A stretch of DNA of 64,000 nucleotides from Williamsia serinedens (lineage in GTDB: Bacteria; Actinomycetota; Actinomycetes; Mycobacteriales; Mycobacteriaceae), in NCBI RefSeq assembly GCF_024171725.1, contig NZ_JAMTCG010000005.1, positions 186,001 through 250,000 on the forward strand. Reading direction: 5' to 3'. Both the position numbers and the translations under genes were made by a program. The notes under the pieces were generated by a model. The model was not told where the DNA came from, did no database searches, and saw only the letters and a list, made by a program, of their open reading frames with translations. Below are positions 52,555 through 62,437 of this stretch, piece after piece (the first letter of the stretch is position 1; each line of letters opens with the position of its first letter).

Positions 52555-53319
52555 GTGAGGACACGACTGGCGGCCCCCTTCAACGGAGTCGGTGACTTCG
52601 TCGGCCTCGCCGTGGCCGCAGCACGTGAACTGCCGCGCCGCCCGTTCCAGGCACGCGAGACCGTCGAGCAGTCGTGGGCGATCGCCCGGGTGTCGATGGT
52701 GCCCACCCTGCTCGTCGCGATCCCTTTCACGGTCCTGGTCAGCTTCACCCTGAACATCCTGCTGCGGGAGATCGGCGCGCAGGACCTCTCCGGCGCCGGT
52801 GCGGCGCTGGGCACCATCACCCAGATCGGGCCGATCGTCACCGTCCTCATCGTCGCGGGCGCGGGTGCGACCGCCATCTGCGCCGACCTCGGCGCCCGCA
52901 CCATCCGCGAGGAGATCGACGCCCTGCGGGTGCTCGGCATCGATCCGATCCATCGTCTCGTCGTCCCACGCGTCATCGCGTCGACCATCGTCGCGCTGCT
53001 CCTCAACAGCCTCGTGTGCACGATCGGCCTCGGTGGCGGCTTCGTCTTCTCCGTCTACCTGCAGGACGTGAACCCCGGCGCGTTCATCGCGAACCTCACG
53101 CTGCTGACCGGTCTGGGCGAGCTGATCATCTCGATGGTCAAGGCCGCCCTGTTCGGGCTCTTCGCCGGCCTCGTCGGCTGCTACCGCGGTCTCACCGTCA
53201 AGGGCGGCGCGAAGGGCGTCGGCGACGCGGTCAACGAGACGGTCGTCTACTCGTTCATGGCCCTGTTCGTGGTGAACGTCGTCGTCACCGCGGTCGGTCT
53301 GAAGGCGACGGGGGGATAG
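52555..53319 (+). CDS. yrbE4A: YrbE4A, MlaE-type permease subunit of the Mce4 sterol importer
   Basis: A 254-residue inner-membrane protein, exactly the size of mycobacterial YrbE4A. With YrbE4B and the ATPase MceG (not in the window) it forms the ABC permease that drives sterol uptake through Mce4 proteins. Five to six hydrophobic helices are visible. The MlaE loop is EEIDALRVLGIDPIHRLVVPRVIA. GTG start at 52555 follows GAGGAGAG. It begins the mce4 operon of ten genes with overlapping or nearly touching ends. Confidence 0.94.
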   Translation: MRTRLAAPFNGVGDFVGLAVAAARELPRRPFQARETVEQSWAIARVSMVPTLLVAIPFTVLVSFTLNILLREIGAQDLSGAGAALGTITQIGPIVTVLIVAGAGATAICADLGARTIREEIDALRVLGIDPIHRLVVPRVIASTIVALLLNSLVCTIGLGGGFVFSVYLQDVNPGAFIANLTLLTGLGELIISMVKAALFGLFAGLVGCYRGLTVKGGAKGVGDAVNETVVYSFMALFVVNVVVTAVGLKATGG

Positions 53320-53321
53320 CC

Positions 53322-54170
53322 GTGGTCCTGCCGCACAGCCTCACCTTCCGCGGATCCCGACTGGCGCAACGCTCGACGGGGGAGTGGGACGCCCTGGGCG
53401 ACCAGGCGATGTTCTACTTCGACAGCATCGTCGCGATCCCGCGGGCCCTGCGTCTCTACAAGAAGGAGACGCTGCGGCTCATCGCCGAGATCAGCATGGG
53501 CACAGGGGCGCTCGCGCTCATCGGCGGCACGGTCGTGGTCGTCGGCTTCCTCACCCTGTTCACCGGCGGCACCATCGCCGTGCAGGGGTACAGCTCACTG
53601 GCGAACATCGGCGTCGAGGTCCTCACCGGGTTCTTCTCCGCGTTCATCAACGTGCGCATCGCGGTCCCCGTCATCGCCGGCATCGCCCTCGCCGCGACGA
53701 TCGGCGCCGGCGCGACGGCGCAGCTCGGCGCGATGCGCGTCAGCGAGGAGATCGACGCGCTGGAGTCGATGGCCATCTCGTCGATCCCGTACCTGGTGAG
53801 CACCCGCATCATCGCCGGCCTCATCGCGATCATCCCGCTGTACGCGCTCGCCTCGGTCGCGTCGTTCCTGGCCGCTCGCTTCGCGACGGTGCTGTTCTAC
53901 GGGCAGTCGTCGGGCGTCTACGACCACTACTTCTCGACGTTCCTCATACCGTCGAACATCCTGTGGTCGTTCGTGCAGGCGATCGCGATGGCGATCGCGG
54001 TCATGATGATCCACACCTACTACGGCTACAACGCCTCCGGTGGCCCGGTCGGCGTGGGCATCGCGGTCGGCAACGCCGTGCGCGCCTCGCTCATCGTGGT
54101 CGTCGTCATCACGCTGCTCCTCTCGCTCGCCATCTACGGCGCCGACGGCGACTTCAACCTGGCGGGCTGA
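53322..54170 (+). CDS. yrbE4B: YrbE4B, MlaE-type permease subunit of the Mce4 importer
   Basis: A 282-residue membrane protein, the second permease half. Hydrophobic segments include GTGALALIGGTVVVVGFLTLF and IAGLIAIIPLYALASVASFLA. The MlaE loop reads SEEIDALESMAISSIPYLVS. GTG at 53322 follows GGGGGA; the frame upstream is shadow of yrbE4A. Two bases separate it from yrbE4A and three from mce4A. Confidence 0.94.
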   Translation: MVLPHSLTFRGSRLAQRSTGEWDALGDQAMFYFDSIVAIPRALRLYKKETLRLIAEISMGTGALALIGGTVVVVGFLTLFTGGTIAVQGYSSLANIGVEVLTGFFSAFINVRIAVPVIAGIALAATIGAGATAQLGAMRVSEEIDALESMAISSIPYLVSTRIIAGLIAIIPLYALASVASFLAARFATVLFYGQSSGVYDHYFSTFLIPSNILWSFVQAIAMAIAVMMIHTYYGYNASGGPVGVGIAVGNAVRASLIVVVVITLLLSLAIYGADGDFNLAG

Positions 54171-54173
54171 GGC

Positions 54174-55346
54174 ATGGCGACCGGACACTCGATGCTCGCG
54201 CGGCGGCTGGCCGCCGTGCTGCTCGTCGCGGCGATCGTCGGTGCGGTGACGCTGTCGGTGATGCAGTTCTTCGACGCGTTCCGGTCGACCGTCCCGGTCA
54301 CCCTCACCGCCGACCGCGCGGGCCTGGTGATGAACCCGGACGCGAAGGTGCGGCTGCGCGGCGTCACCATCGGGCGCGTCGCGAAGATCAGCCCCGACGG
54401 CGACCACGTCGTGCTGCACCTCGACGTCGACTCCGACGAACTGTCGCGCGTGCCCGCCGACGTGACCGCACAGATCCGCTCCAACACCATCTTCGGCGCC
54501 AAGTCGGTGGATCTCAGTGTCCCGCAGAACTCGTCGGGCCCGAACCTGCGCGCCGGCGCGAGCATCGCCGCGGACCGCGTACAGGTGGAGCTCAACACGG
54601 TGTTCGGACGCCTCGTCGACGTCCTGGCGAAACTGCAGCCCGAGAAGCTCAACGCGACCCTCGGCGCCGTGGACACCGCCCTGCACGGCCGCGGGGAGCA
54701 GATCGGGCAGGGCCTCGCCGATCTGTCGACGACGGTCGGCGCGCTGAATCCCGCGCTCGACTCGCTGAACGCGGACTTCCGCGACACCGCGACCGTCACG
54801 AACGTGTACGCCGACTCCTTTGCCGACATCGCCCGGGCCCTGGACAACGTGACCACCACCGGGAACACACTGCTCGACAACGCCTCAGCCCTCGACGCCC
54901 TGCTGGTGAACACCACGGGACTCGCCAACACGGTGAACTCGATCGTCGGTCCGAAGAAGCAGACGCTGATCGGGGCACTGACCAACCTGGACCCGGTCTC
55001 GCAGATGCTGGGCTACCAGGCGCCGGGTGTGTCGTGCTTCCTCAAGACCGCCGCCGGGGTCCTGCCGAAGGCGCTGCCGATCTTCGGTGACAAGACGGGC
55101 TACATCTCCCTCAACGCGGGACTGCTGCCCGGCAAGGAGCCCTACCGCTACCCCGAGGACCTGCCGAAGGTGAACGCGCAGGGTCCGCCGACCTGTGCGT
55201 ACGGACTGTCGGACTTCAACGACCCGGCGCACCCGCCGTTCTACGTCACCGACAACGCCGCCCAGCCCTACCAACCCCGGTTCACCGCGAAGCTGAACCC
55301 GGAGAAGCTCTTCCAGATCATGTTCGGATCGGCCGCCCGTGGTTGA
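54174..55346 (+). CDS. mce4A: Mce4A, MlaD-domain sterol-uptake protein
   Basis: A 390-residue cell-envelope protein with an N-terminal membrane helix (LAAVLLVAAIVGAVTLSVMQ) and an MCE/MlaD beta-domain around residues 40-120 (VRLRGVTIGRVAKI). A helical region and a Cys-containing C-terminus (GYQAPGVSCFLKT; GPPTCAYGLSDF) follow. Six Mce4 proteins together form a periplasmic tunnel for cholesterol. Its 3' end overlaps mce4B by 8 bases. Confidence 0.93.
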   Translation: MATGHSMLARRLAAVLLVAAIVGAVTLSVMQFFDAFRSTVPVTLTADRAGLVMNPDAKVRLRGVTIGRVAKISPDGDHVVLHLDVDSDELSRVPADVTAQIRSNTIFGAKSVDLSVPQNSSGPNLRAGASIAADRVQVELNTVFGRLVDVLAKLQPEKLNATLGAVDTALHGRGEQIGQGLADLSTTVGALNPALDSLNADFRDTATVTNVYADSFADIARALDNVTTTGNTLLDNASALDALLVNTTGLANTVNSIVGPKKQTLIGALTNLDPVSQMLGYQAPGVSCFLKTAAGVLPKALPIFGDKTGYISLNAGLLPGKEPYRYPEDLPKVNAQGPPTCAYGLSDFNDPAHPPFYVTDNAAQPYQPRFTAKLNPEKLFQIMFGSAARG

Positions 55347-56412
55347 TCCCCTCAAGCAGCGTCACATCGAGTTCCGCCGCACCGCGATCAAGCTCGGCGC
55401 GTTCGCGGTCGCGATGGTGCTCGTCTTCGTCGGACTGGTCGTCGTGTTCAGCCAGTACCGCAGCGGCTCGACCAGCGACTACTCGGCGACGTTCTCCAAC
55501 GCCTCGCAGCTGAAGTCGGGGACGAAGGTGCGCATCGCCGGCGTCGAGGTCGGCAAGGTGAGCAGCGTGTCGCTCAACCGCGACAACACCGCGGCCGTCG
55601 ACTTCTCCGTCGACGAGCAGTACCGCCTGCCGCGGTCGGTGCACGCCAACGTCCGCTACGAGAACCTCACCGGCGACCGGTATCTCGAGCTCACCGAGGG
55701 GACCGGCGACCCGTCGGCACTGCTGCCCGCCGGCGCGCGCATCCCCGTCTCGCAGACCTCGCCCGCACTCGACCTCGACAAGCTGCTGGGCGGGTTCAAG
55801 CCGCTGTTCAACACCCTGGCCCCCGACGAGGTGAACAAGCTGTCGAACTCGCTCATCCAGGTCTTCCAGGGACAGGGTGCAGGACTCACGCAGCTGCTGC
55901 GGACGACGGCGTCGTTCACGAACTCGATCGCCGACCGCGACCGCCTGATCGGGAGCGTCATCGACAACCTGAACACCGCGCTGGGCACCCTCGACGCCGA
56001 CAAGACCGGACTCGACTCCTCGTTGGACCGCCTGCAGCAGTTGGTGTCCGGACTGGCGAACGACCGTTCCACCATCGGTCAGGCCGTGACCGACATCTCG
56101 CGGGCCACGAACGGACTCGCGGACCTGCTCGACACCAACCGCCCCAACCTGCAACGTGTCATCAGCAGCACCGGCGCGGTCGCGGGGGCCGTCGACGCCG
56201 ACGCGCCCTACGTCCGGGGACTCCTCGGACGGTTGCCCGAGGATTTCACGAAGCTGACGAACCTCGGAAGTTACGGTGCGTGGCTGCAGATCTGGCTGTG
56301 CCAGGTGAACTTGTTCTTCACCGGCCCGAACCACGAGGAGATCGTGTACCGGTCGATCGACAGCACTGCCTCCGCCACGAACCCAGGCGGGAGGTGTGCG
56401 ACGCCGCGATGA
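55339..56412 (+). CDS. mce4B: Mce4B, MlaD-domain sterol-uptake protein
   Basis: A 357-residue protein. N-terminal helix FAVAMVLVFVGLVVVFSQY, MlaD domain with GTKVRIAGVEVGKVSSVSL and YENLTGDRYLELTEG, a long helical section rich in NT/DS repeats that is expected to build the tunnel wall, and a short Trp/Cys C-terminus (GAWLQIWLCQVN). GTG start inside mce4A's end; stop overlaps mce4C by 4 bases. Confidence 0.92.
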   Translation: MVDPLKQRHIEFRRTAIKLGAFAVAMVLVFVGLVVVFSQYRSGSTSDYSATFSNASQLKSGTKVRIAGVEVGKVSSVSLNRDNTAAVDFSVDEQYRLPRSVHANVRYENLTGDRYLELTEGTGDPSALLPAGARIPVSQTSPALDLDKLLGGFKPLFNTLAPDEVNKLSNSLIQVFQGQGAGLTQLLRTTASFTNSIADRDRLIGSVIDNLNTALGTLDADKTGLDSSLDRLQQLVSGLANDRSTIGQAVTDISRATNGLADLLDTNRPNLQRVISSTGAVAGAVDADAPYVRGLLGRLPEDFTKLTNLGSYGAWLQIWLCQVNLFFTGPNHEEIVYRSIDSTASATNPGGRCATPR

Positions 56413-57575
56413 CGTTCTCCTTCACACCCCAGCGCGGCGACGGTCGCGCGCGCATCGGCATCATCGGCGTGGTCGTCACCGCGCTCGTGGTGATCACCGC
56501 CCTGCAAATGGACAAGCTGCCCTACCTGTCGACGGGCAGCGTCTACACCGCCTACTTCTCCGACGCCGGCGGGCTCCGGCCGGGTGACGTCGTCGTCGTG
56601 TCCGGCGTGCAGGTCGGCACGGTGAACGGGATCTCGTTGGCGCACACCGACGACGGCACCCCCCGCGGGCGCACCGCGGCGAGGGTCTCGTTTACGATGG
56701 CCGACGGCACCGAGGTGGGCGAGGACAGCCAGGCGTCGATCAAGACCGAGACCGTCCTGGGCCGTCGCAACCTCACCGTCGCCCCGCACGGCATCGGACG
56801 GTTGAAGCCGGGTGACTCCATCCCGTTCCGCAACACGCTCGCGCCGTACTCGCTGACCGACGCCCTCGACGACACGACCTCGACCCTGGAGCAGACGGAC
56901 ACCGCGACGCTCAACCGGGCGCTGAACACGCTGTCGGACACCTTCTCCGACACACCTCCGCAGGTCCGGGGTGCCGTCGACGGCGTCGCCCGGCTCTCGC
57001 AGTCGATCTCCGACCGCGACGACGCGCTACGGTCGCTGCTCACCCGCGCGAACTCGGTGACCGACATCGTCGCCAAGCGCAGCAAGCAGATCGACACGCT
57101 CCTCGTCGACGCCAATTCGCTGCTCGGTGAGCTGCAGGCTCGTCGGATGGCGCTGGGCGAGTTGATCATCGGGATCAAGGACGTCACCGCCCAGGTGAGT
57201 GGCTTCATCGCCGACAACAACGCGCAGCTCGACCCGGTGCTGACGAACCTGAACAAGGCGCTGACCATCCTCGAAGACAACCGGCAGAATCTGAACGTCA
57301 CCCTCGATCGGCTGGGTCCCTACGCGAACGTCCTGGGGGAGGCGGTGTCCAGCGGCCCCTACTTCTCCTCATTGGTCGGCATCCCGACCTTCGGTGACTA
57401 CACGAACACGTTCCTGCAGTTGCTGCAGCAGAAGTACCCGGAGGCCTACAAGGCCTTCACTTACACCGGCAACCCGTTGTTCCCCTCGGGCTACTTCACT
57501 CGGCCCGATCAGGAGAGCGATCCGAACCGGTCCATCCCGATCCCGGGCACCCCGCGCGACAGGGGGCGGGGATGA
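56409..57575 (+). CDS. mce4C: Mce4C, MlaD-domain sterol-uptake protein
   Basis: A 388-residue protein. Starts MTFSFTPQRGDGRARIG, membrane helix IIGVVVTALVVITAL, MlaD domain GGLRPGDVVVVSGVQVGTVNGISL, then a long helical stretch (SDTPPQVRGAVDGVARLSQSI and onward) and a proline-rich end (NRSIPIPGTPRDRGRG). ATGA overlap with mce4B and with mce4D. A frame open further upstream is not used. Confidence 0.92.
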   Translation: MTFSFTPQRGDGRARIGIIGVVVTALVVITALQMDKLPYLSTGSVYTAYFSDAGGLRPGDVVVVSGVQVGTVNGISLAHTDDGTPRGRTAARVSFTMADGTEVGEDSQASIKTETVLGRRNLTVAPHGIGRLKPGDSIPFRNTLAPYSLTDALDDTTSTLEQTDTATLNRALNTLSDTFSDTPPQVRGAVDGVARLSQSISDRDDALRSLLTRANSVTDIVAKRSKQIDTLLVDANSLLGELQARRMALGELIIGIKDVTAQVSGFIADNNAQLDPVLTNLNKALTILEDNRQNLNVTLDRLGPYANVLGEAVSSGPYFSSLVGIPTFGDYTNTFLQLLQQKYPEAYKAFTYTGNPLFPSGYFTRPDQESDPNRSIPIPGTPRDRGRG

Positions 57576-58864
57576 CGTTCAGTGTGCAGAACCTGAGTCC
57601 CGCGAACCTCGGCCGACGGTTCTGGGTCGGTCTGATCGCGACGCTGGTGATCATCGTCGTGGTGATCGCCGGGTACATGGCCTACGAGCGGGTCACCTAC
57701 AAGACGTACACCGCCTACTTCACCGAGGTGAACGGGCTCTACGCCGGCGATCCGGTCAAGGTGATCGGCGTCGACGTGGGCTCCGTCGCCTCGATCACGC
57801 CGAGGTCGGACGACGTGAAGGTCGAGTTCCACGTCGATCGCGGCGTGCGCGTTCCCGCGGACGCCACCGCGGTCATCGTCGCGCAGAGCCTCGTCTCCGG
57901 GCGGTTCATCCAGCTCAACCCCGTGTACGACACCGGACCGGAGATGAAGGCCGGCTCCTCGATCCCGATGAATCGCACCGCGGTCCCGGTGGAGTGGGAT
58001 CAGATCAAGGCGCAGCTGACCAAGCTGTCCGAGGCAGTCGGTCCCGACGGCGCCGACCCGGGGTCGGTCGCCCGTCTCGTCGACACCGCCGACAAGAATC
58101 TCGACGGCAACGGCGCCGCCATCGGCAACTCGGTCCGGGAACTCTCGGCGCTGACGAAGACGTTGGCGGACAACCGCGGTGACCTGTTCGCCACGATCCG
58201 CAACCTGCAGACCCTCACCGGCGCGCTGTCCCGCAGCCACGACGAGATCGTCCAGTTCAACGGCCGGATCGCCTCGGTCAGTCAAGTTCTGGCCGACAAC
58301 ACCCGCAACCTCGACGGCGCGCTGACGAACCTCGACACGGCTCTCGGCGACCTGAAGACGTTCATCGACACCAACGGGCGGCGTCTCACCGAGTCGGTCG
58401 CCCGACTCGCGGACACCACCGACATCCTCGCCCGCAAGGACGATCAGATCCGTGGCCTGCTGCACTCGGCGCCGACACAGCTGTCGAACTTCTACAACAT
58501 CTACAACCCGATGACCGCGTCGCTGAGCGGCATATTCGGCCTCGGTCAGTTCGCGAATCTCGTCAACCTGTTGTGCGGGACGATCGCGGGAAACGATCGG
58601 CCCGGGACATCGCCGCGGGACGTGGAGAAGTGTGTCGACGTCCTCGGCCCGCTCATCTCGACGATCTCGGTGAACTACCCACCGTTCCTGTCGAACCCGG
58701 TCACGGGACGCAACGCGTTCCCCGGCCAGGTGACGTACCAGAACGCGTCCACCGAGGCGCGCGCGAAGCAGGGCATCGTCGACCAGGACGCCGCGACCCG
58801 CCGCGCCTTCGGCGGCAACGTCGGGCTGGCCGGCCTCCTCGTGCCGTTCGGGGGCCAGGGATGA
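57572..58864 (+). CDS. mce4D: Mce4D, MlaD-domain sterol-uptake protein
   Basis: A 430-residue protein with helix WVGLIATLVIIVVVIAGYMAY, MlaD domain GLYAGDPVKVIGVDVGSVASI and RGVRVPADATAVIVAQSL, then the helical tunnel region (LSALTKTLADNRGDLF, LADNTRNLDGALTNLDTALG) and a C-terminal segment with two cysteines (VNLLCGTIAG, VEKCVDVLGP). 4-base overlaps with mce4C and mce4E. Confidence 0.92.
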   Translation: MTFSVQNLSPANLGRRFWVGLIATLVIIVVVIAGYMAYERVTYKTYTAYFTEVNGLYAGDPVKVIGVDVGSVASITPRSDDVKVEFHVDRGVRVPADATAVIVAQSLVSGRFIQLNPVYDTGPEMKAGSSIPMNRTAVPVEWDQIKAQLTKLSEAVGPDGADPGSVARLVDTADKNLDGNGAAIGNSVRELSALTKTLADNRGDLFATIRNLQTLTGALSRSHDEIVQFNGRIASVSQVLADNTRNLDGALTNLDTALGDLKTFIDTNGRRLTESVARLADTTDILARKDDQIRGLLHSAPTQLSNFYNIYNPMTASLSGIFGLGQFANLVNLLCGTIAGNDRPGTSPRDVEKCVDVLGPLISTISVNYPPFLSNPVTGRNAFPGQVTYQNASTEARAKQGIVDQDAATRRAFGGNVGLAGLLVPFGGQG

Positions 58865-60141
58865 GCGCGCGGTCGGTGCGGCTCGCGGCCGGGACGGCAC
58901 TGTGTGCCGCGGTCCTCACGACGTCGGCGTGCTCGTTCCAGGGCCTCAACTCGCTGCCCGTCCCCGGCGCCCAGGGCACGGGCGACGGATCGTACGAGCT
59001 GACCGCGGTCCTGCCCAACGCGGCCAATCTCGTCGAGAACGCCCCCGTGTTGATGAACGACGCGACCGTCGGAAGCGTCGGGAAGACCACCGTCGAGAAC
59101 TGGAAGGCCCGGATCGCGCTGCGGTTGGACAAGGGGACGCGGGTGCCGCAGGGCTCCTACGCCGTCGTCGGCCTGACCAGCGTCCTGGGGTCGCTCAACC
59201 TGCAGATCGTGCAGCCGCAGAACCCGTCCGGCGAGGTACTCCCCCCGGGTGGACGGCTGACGTCGGCGAACTGCCCCGAGCAGGCGGAGGTGGCCACCCC
59301 CGACAACCGACCGGCGATCGCCGACGTGACGCAGGCGCAGCAGGTCTCGCAGTGCACCTACCCCACCGTCGAGCAGGTACTCAGTTCGCTGTCGGTGGTG
59401 CTCAACGGCGGTGGCCTCGCGCAGATCGGGGACGTCGTCCACGAGCTGTCGAGCGCACTGAACGGGCGTGAGGACACGATCCGCGCACTGATCCCGCGTC
59501 TGGCGACGCTCGTGTCGGACCTGAACGACCAGCGCGACGACATCATCGACGCCATCTCCGGCATCGACCGGCTCGCCGCGAGCATCAACGCCCAGCAGCC
59601 CGCCGTGGACCACGCCCTGAACCAGCTCCCCGCGTCGCTGAAGCTGCTCGTGGACCAGCGGAGCAACCTCACCGACACCCTCGGGTCGACCGGACGGCTC
59701 AGCCGCACCGTCGACGACATCCTCGACGCCAACCGCCAGGACATCACGACCATCGTGAGCAACCTGCGACCGGTGCTGGGCGCGCTGCAGGACAGCGGTC
59801 AGTCGCTCACGCGATCGCTGGGAATCCTCATCACCTTCCCCTTCGGTGAGTCCGTGATACCGAAGATTGTCAAAGGCGACTTCGTCAATGGCACGATCAA
59901 CCTCGATCTCACGAACGGCCGCCTCGGCCGCGGACTCTTCCGCAGCCTCGGTCTCAACAACCCCGCATCCGTCTACGGCCCGGAGGCCGCGCTGGGTACC
60001 CCCGCGGGTGCGGCGAAGCGGAACGTGAACCCGTTCCTCGCACCGCTACAGGACGACACGGGCGCGACGAGTTCGCCCGCGCAGGACACGCCCGCGGCCC
60101 CGGCGACGCCGAAGCCCGCATCGAGCGGGGGACGCCCGTGA
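58861..60141 (+). CDS. mce4E: Mce4E (LprN-type) lipoprotein of the Mce4 importer
   Basis: A 426-residue lipoprotein. Signal and lipobox LTTSAC place the lipidated cysteine near residue 22, the hallmark of MceE proteins. MlaD domain: VENAPVLMNDATVGSVGKTTV and VVGLTSVLGSLNLQI. The tail is proline/alanine rich (AAPATPKPASSGGRP). The ATG at 58861 overlaps mce4D; an open frame upstream is shadow. The stop overlaps the mce4F GTG. Confidence 0.93.
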   Translation: MSARSVRLAAGTALCAAVLTTSACSFQGLNSLPVPGAQGTGDGSYELTAVLPNAANLVENAPVLMNDATVGSVGKTTVENWKARIALRLDKGTRVPQGSYAVVGLTSVLGSLNLQIVQPQNPSGEVLPPGGRLTSANCPEQAEVATPDNRPAIADVTQAQQVSQCTYPTVEQVLSSLSVVLNGGGLAQIGDVVHELSSALNGREDTIRALIPRLATLVSDLNDQRDDIIDAISGIDRLAASINAQQPAVDHALNQLPASLKLLVDQRSNLTDTLGSTGRLSRTVDDILDANRQDITTIVSNLRPVLGALQDSGQSLTRSLGILITFPFGESVIPKIVKGDFVNGTINLDLTNGRLGRGLFRSLGLNNPASVYGPEAALGTPAGAAKRNVNPFLAPLQDDTGATSSPAQDTPAAPATPKPASSGGRP

Positions 60142-61592
60142 CCATTTCCCGGTTCGTCCGTATCCAGCTGGCGATCTTCTCGCTCGTGGCCGTGGTGTCC
60201 CTCGTCGTCGTCGGCGTGTTCTACATCCAGGTGCCGTCGATGCTCGGGATCGGGCGCTACACGGTGCATCTCGACATACCCAACACCGGTGGCCTGTACG
60301 CCAACGCCAACGTCACCTACCGCGGGGTCACCGTCGGACGGGTCGACTCCGTACGACTCACGTCGACCGGCGTCCGCGCGGACCTGTCGATCGACAGCGA
60401 CCGCAAGATCCCGACGTCGTCGGCGGTCTCGGTGCAGAGCGTCTCCGCGGTCGGCGAGCAGTTCGTGCAGTTCACCCCGAAGGACGACGCGGGTGGCGGG
60501 ATGCTGGGTGACGGCTCGACGATCCGCAACGGGACCGTGCCGACCGAGATCTCCACCCTGGTCGACCGCACCGACGCACTGCTGGAGTCAGTACAGAGCA
60601 GCAAGCTGCGACGCGTCCTCGACGAGACGTTCGACGCGTTCAACGGCAACGCCGACGAACTGCAACGACTCCTGGACTCGCTGACGCTGTTCGCCGAGGA
60701 GGCCAACCGCAACTCGGCGGTGACCCGCACACTGATCGAGCAGGCGGACCCGTTGCTGGAGACGCAGACCGCCACCGTCGGCGAGATCCGTCAGTGGACG
60801 GCGAACGTCGCGGCGGTGACCGACCAACTGCGCGAGGACGATCCGGAGATCCGGGGCATCCTGGCGAAGGGACCCGGCACGGTGTCGCAGGCGCGAGACC
60901 TTTTCACCTCGTTCAACCAGACGCTGCCCCTGCTCATCGACAACATCGCGACCGCGGGCAAGACACTCGCGGTGTACCTGCCGAACCTCCGTCAGGTGCT
61001 GGTGCTCTACCCGCGGGTGCTGCAGGCCCTTGTGTCCGCGGTCAACAACGAGGACCCGCGCAAGGGTGCGAACGTCGACTTCTCGCTTGCCTTCCAGGAC
61101 CCGGGCACGTGCACCGTCGGATTCCTGCCCGCGTCGGCCCGGCGCTCGCCGGCAGTCCAGACGCCCCAGGAGATCCCGCCGGGTCTCCTCTGCCGCGTTC
61201 CCCAGGACTCCAACGTGGCCGTGCGTGGCACGCGCAACTTCCCGTGCGTCGAGTTCCCAGGGCGTCGCGCGCCCACCCCGGAGGAGTGCCGCACCGGGTA
61301 CAAGCCGCTCGCCGAGAACGTGCCGTTCCCGCAGGGCCTGCCGGGCATCCCCGGACTGCCCGACGGCAAGCTCACACCGGCGACACCCTCGGCGTACGAC
61401 GGGAAGCCGTCGGTCTACGCCGGCGCGTACGATCCGGGGTCGGGCACGGCGATCGGACCCGACGGCAAGACCTACGTCGTCGCCGACGGTGCCGGTCCGA
61501 CAACCGACGGGGCGAGCGCCGACGGGCAGGGCGGCGCCCGAGGAGGAAGCACCACATGGCAGGGCCTGATCACCGGGACGGTGTCGGGGTGA
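60138..61592 (+). CDS. mce4F: Mce4F, MlaD-domain sterol-uptake protein
   Basis: A 484-residue protein with helix LAIFSLVAVVSLVVVGVFYI, MlaD domain GLYANANVTYRGVTVGRVDSV and SVQSVSAVGEQFVQF. The helical region ends at VDFSLAFQDPGTCTVGF. A long low-complexity C-terminus (GAYDPGSGTAIGPDGKTYVV, then Gly/Thr-rich) follows, as in other MceF proteins. GTG start overlaps mce4E by 4 bases. Confidence 0.92.
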   Translation: MTISRFVRIQLAIFSLVAVVSLVVVGVFYIQVPSMLGIGRYTVHLDIPNTGGLYANANVTYRGVTVGRVDSVRLTSTGVRADLSIDSDRKIPTSSAVSVQSVSAVGEQFVQFTPKDDAGGGMLGDGSTIRNGTVPTEISTLVDRTDALLESVQSSKLRRVLDETFDAFNGNADELQRLLDSLTLFAEEANRNSAVTRTLIEQADPLLETQTATVGEIRQWTANVAAVTDQLREDDPEIRGILAKGPGTVSQARDLFTSFNQTLPLLIDNIATAGKTLAVYLPNLRQVLVLYPRVLQALVSAVNNEDPRKGANVDFSLAFQDPGTCTVGFLPASARRSPAVQTPQEIPPGLLCRVPQDSNVAVRGTRNFPCVEFPGRRAPTPEECRTGYKPLAENVPFPQGLPGIPGLPDGKLTPATPSAYDGKPSVYAGAYDPGSGTAIGPDGKTYVVADGAGPTTDGASADGQGGARGGSTTWQGLITGTVSG

Positions 61593-62437
61593 GCGCAGGA
61601 GCGGATGTCCGCGAGGGCGCCGACGGGCGCCGCATCCGCCGCCGGGTGCGTCGACCGGCCGGTCCGCCCGTCGCGGAGTCGTCGTCGGCCGGCTCGGCAC
61701 CGGCGACACCCGCACCGACGCCGACCACAGCCGCCCGCCCGGTTCGTCGATCCGCCCCCATCACCTCGCTGCGCAAGGGTCGCGCCACCGACGGCTCCGC
61801 CCAGAAGCCCACGGAGGCGGTCGGATCCGAGACCGTCACCGACGACGCCACCGAGGCGTCGTCGACCGAGGCCGCACCCGCCCGGTCGGGTGGGACGCTG
61901 AGCTATCGCGAACGTCGCCGTGGCGCACCGGCTGTGGCAAAGAAGGCCCCCGTACGACGGTCACGGCTCGGGCTCTACCTGAGCGCGACGCTCGCGATCC
62001 TCGTCATCGCCGGACTCGCCGCCGTGTCGGTGTTCTTCGCGGTGGGGACATCGCGCGTCGACGACCGCGCCGCCCAGCGCGCGGAGTACGTCGCGTTCGC
62101 ACGACAGATGGTGGTGAACCTGACGTCGCTGAGCCCGTCCACCGTCGACGCGACTCTCGACGAGTTCCGCAGGGACGCCAGCGGAAAGGCGCTCGAGGAC
62201 ACGTCGCAGACGCTGCAGCAGACCGTCGACCTCATCAAGTCGCAGAACGTGACGACGAAGGGGACCATCCTCGCCGACGCCGTCGTCTCCAGTGACGCCG
62301 ACCAGGCGACCGTGCTCATCGTGTCCGGCTGGACCATGAACAACTCTCAGCCGGTGGTGCAGACCTTCCGGTGGAAGGTCACCGTCTCGAGGATCGACGG
62401 GCAGATGAAGCTGACCGGATACGAGTGGGTGACATGA
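61556..62437 (+). CDS. mam4A: Mam4A, Mce-associated membrane protein
   Basis: About 293 residues: a ~120-residue hydrophilic, Pro/Ala/Arg-rich cytoplasmic part, one membrane helix (LGLYLSATLAILVIAGLAAVSVFFAV) and an NTF2-like extracytoplasmic domain ending VTVSRIDGQMKLTGYEW. Mam proteins stabilise Mce complexes. I chose the ATG at 61556 because GAGGAGGAAG lies 7 bases upstream, which makes a 37-base overlap with mce4F. The alternative GTG at 61589 gives the 4-base overlap usual in this operon. Confidence 0.85.
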   Translation: MAGPDHRDGVGVSAGADVREGADGRRIRRRVRRPAGPPVAESSSAGSAPATPAPTPTTAARPVRRSAPITSLRKGRATDGSAQKPTEAVGSETVTDDATEASSTEAAPARSGGTLSYRERRRGAPAVAKKAPVRRSRLGLYLSATLAILVIAGLAAVSVFFAVGTSRVDDRAAQRAEYVAFARQMVVNLTSLSPSTVDATLDEFRRDASGKALEDTSQTLQQTVDLIKSQNVTTKGTILADAVVSSDADQATVLIVSGWTMNNSQPVVQTFRWKVTVSRIDGQMKLTGYEWVT